A stretch of DNA of 7,240 nucleotides, from positions 1 to 7,240 of the forward strand of contig CAJXGR010000155.1 in the NCBI GenBank assembly GCA_913053665.1. The letters are read 5' to 3'. This document shows, piece by piece, positions 6,070-7,240 of the stretch; the stretch's first letter is position 1; the number at the start of each line of letters is the position of its first letter. The stretch comes from an uncultured Spirochaetia bacterium. GTDB taxonomy: Bacteria; Spirochaetota; UBA6919. A program made the position numbers and the translations under genes. The notes beneath the pieces are model-generated. The model did no database searches. It was given only the letters and a program-made list of their open reading frames with translations, and was not told the DNA's origin.

Positions 6070-6092
6070 AGACTTTCTATTAGGAGTAAGTT

Positions 6093-7109
6093 ATGAATAT
6101 ATACTACGATAAAGACGCTGACTTTAATAATTTGAAGGATAAAAAAATAGCTATACTGGGTTTTGGCTCTCAAGGTCATGCTCATGCGTTAAATCTAAAG
6201 GATAGTGGCTTGGATGTCATTGTAGGACTTCGAGAGGACTCGCCATCCGTTAAAAAAGCTGAGTCACAGGGGTTAAAGGTTTATTCAGTAGCTGAGGCCA
6301 CTCGTCAGGCAGACCTCATGATGATAGTTATCCCTGACGAGCACCAACGAAGTGCCTTTGAGAATGATATCAAGGCGAACCTCAAAGCTGGAGACACTTT
6401 GCTTTTTGCTCATGGTTTCAACATCCATTTTCAGCAGATCATGCCTTCTAGTAATATAAATGTCTGTATGATCGCTCCAAAAGGCCCTGGACACACCGTT
6501 CGCAGAGAATTCACAACAGGCGGCGGTGTCCCATGTTTATTAGCTATCCACCAGGATGCAACAGGAAAAACTAAGGATCTTGCACTGGCTTACGCGAAAG
6601 GAATTGGCGGTACACGTTCTGGGGTTATTGAAACCACCTTCAAGGAAGAGACTGAAACCGATCTATTTGGTGAGCAGGCTGTATTATGTGGCGGGGTCAC
6701 GGCATTGATGCAAGCTGGCTTTGAAACCCTTGTTGAAGCAGGGTATGCCCCTGAAATGGCCTATTTTGAATGCCTCCATGAGATGAAACTCATTGTAGAC
6801 CTTATATATGAAGGTGGGATCAGCAATATGCGTTATTCCATCAGCAATACAGCTGAGTATGGAGACTATACACGTGGCCCACGAATTAATACGGAGGACA
6901 CAAAAAAAGAAATGAAGAAGATACTTTCTGAGATTCAAAAAGGTCAGTTTGCCAAGGAGTTTATCCTGGAAAATCAGGCTCATCAGGGTCAGATGAACTC
7001 TATGAGACGTATCTCCAAAGAACATCAGCTTGAGACAGTTGGAGCTAAGCTTAGGGGTATGATGAGCTGGATCACACAGAATAAAATGGTGGATCACGAG
7101 AAAAACTGA
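6093..7109 (+). CDS. ilvC: Ketol-acid reductoisomerase, class I (338 residues)
   Basis: The enzyme isomerises and reduces 2-acetolactate or 2-aceto-2-hydroxybutyrate with NAD(P)H and Mg2+ in the cytoplasm, a shared step of valine, leucine and isoleucine synthesis. The N-terminal Rossmann domain has GFGSQGHAHA (23-32). The C-terminal knotted helical domain begins near 183. All expected catalytic and metal residues are present: His107, Lys130, Asp190, Glu194, Glu226, Glu230 and Ser251. The 338-residue length is typical of the short class I form. The cofactor loop reads LREDSPSV (46-53). Ser50 and Ser52 are the usual NADPH-phosphate contacts, while Glu48-Asp49 are unusually acidic. AGGAG sits 6 bases before the ATG, fixing the start. 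No other ilv or leu gene is adjacent, so it appears monocistronic from its own promoter. Confidence 0.98.
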   Translation: MNIYYDKDADFNNLKDKKIAILGFGSQGHAHALNLKDSGLDVIVGLREDSPSVKKAESQGLKVYSVAEATRQADLMMIVIPDEHQRSAFENDIKANLKAGDTLLFAHGFNIHFQQIMPSSNINVCMIAPKGPGHTVRREFTTGGGVPCLLAIHQDATGKTKDLALAYAKGIGGTRSGVIETTFKEETETDLFGEQAVLCGGVTALMQAGFETLVEAGYAPEMAYFECLHEMKLIVDLIYEGGISNMRYSISNTAEYGDYTRGPRINTEDTKKEMKKILSEIQKGQFAKEFILENQAHQGQMNSMRRISKEHQLETVGAKLRGMMSWITQNKMVDHEKN

Positions 7110-7114
7110 TATAC

Positions 7115-7149
7115 TAACCTGATTTCAAATTGTCAGGTTACAAAACCTG
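7115..7149 (+). terminator. Possible weak terminator or alternative hairpins after ilvC
   Basis: TAACCTGA (7115-7122) pairs with TCAGGTTA (7133-7140). The right arm can instead pair its CAGGTT (7134-7139) with AACCTG (7144-7149). The two hairpins exclude each other. No T-run follows either, so this is not a classical Rho-independent terminator, although it sits six bases beyond the ilvC stop. Confidence 0.35.
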
Positions 7150-7183
7150 TATCCTGTAGGGACGCGATTAAGAATCTGTCGCA

Positions 7184-7238
7184 TTAGCATCACGTAGTAG
7201 GGGCGACCCGCCGGGTCGCCCCTACTACGTGATGCTAA
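7184..7238. repeat. GC-rich perfect palindrome, REP/MITE-like dispersed repeat
   Basis: Arms 7184-7210 and 7212-7238 are perfect reverse complements, 27 bases each, around a single central base at 7211. As a folded strand it would make a 26-bp stem with a three-base loop. The core (GTAGGGGCGACCC and complement) is far richer in G+C than the flanking DNA, suggesting an acquired element. From memory, GTAGGGGCG-type palindromes are dispersed in many environmental bacterial genomes, but I could not check copies here. It may also act as a bidirectional transcript end for ilvC. The window stops two bases later, so the outer limit is unknown. Confidence 0.8.
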
Positions 7239-7240
7239 AT

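Noticed and set aside
6285..7097. Open frames antisense to ilvC
   Set aside because: They lie wholly within a highly conserved enzyme gene, with no ribosome site or domain seen.
7115..7240. CRISPR array or integron attachment site
   Set aside because: There is one palindrome and no regularly spaced direct repeats. The hairpins lack attC core sites and no integrase is present.

Overview
The window is a moderately AT-rich bacterial chromosome segment. It carries four clear proteins or protein groups, one frameshifted gene and one or two very small genes. Secretion signals, a lipobox protein, an outer-surface-type Ig-like repeat protein and ComEC point to a diderm (Gram-negative-type) bacterium. 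The Ig-like repeats resemble the OmpL47 family best known from spirochaetes, but the sequence does not fix the phylum. No rRNA, tRNA, CRISPR array or transposase is visible.

Layout: the left part is transcribed leftward (- strand). It holds a secreted, extremely Arg/Lys-rich protein (84-797), a 357-base gap ending in a strong terminator (1106-1132), a secreted and extremely Asp-rich protein with three OmpL47-like/Ig-like modules (1155-2702) with its own near-consensus promoter, and comEC (2847-4714), the DNA-uptake channel. comEC is split into two frames by a one-base discrepancy at a T5G4 run near 3621-3629. The right part is mostly rightward. It holds a lipoprotein with two tandem LEA-2/WHy-like domains (4907-5809), a small leftward 58-residue charged protein (5811-5987) ending one base from the lipoprotein stop, and ilvC (6093-7109), a class I ketol-acid reductoisomerase with all catalytic residues. 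The last 60 bases hold a GC-rich, perfect 27-base-arm palindrome that looks like a dispersed repeat element and may continue beyond the window.

Functionally this is not one pathway. ilvC is a housekeeping valine/isoleucine enzyme with its own promoter. comEC is an isolated competence gene. The remaining genes encode envelope or exported proteins. The most unusual feature is the neighbouring pair of exported proteins of opposite extreme charge, one polycationic and one with poly-Asp tracts. The two other points to check first are the comEC frameshift and the terminal palindrome. No complete new defence or mobile system is evident.
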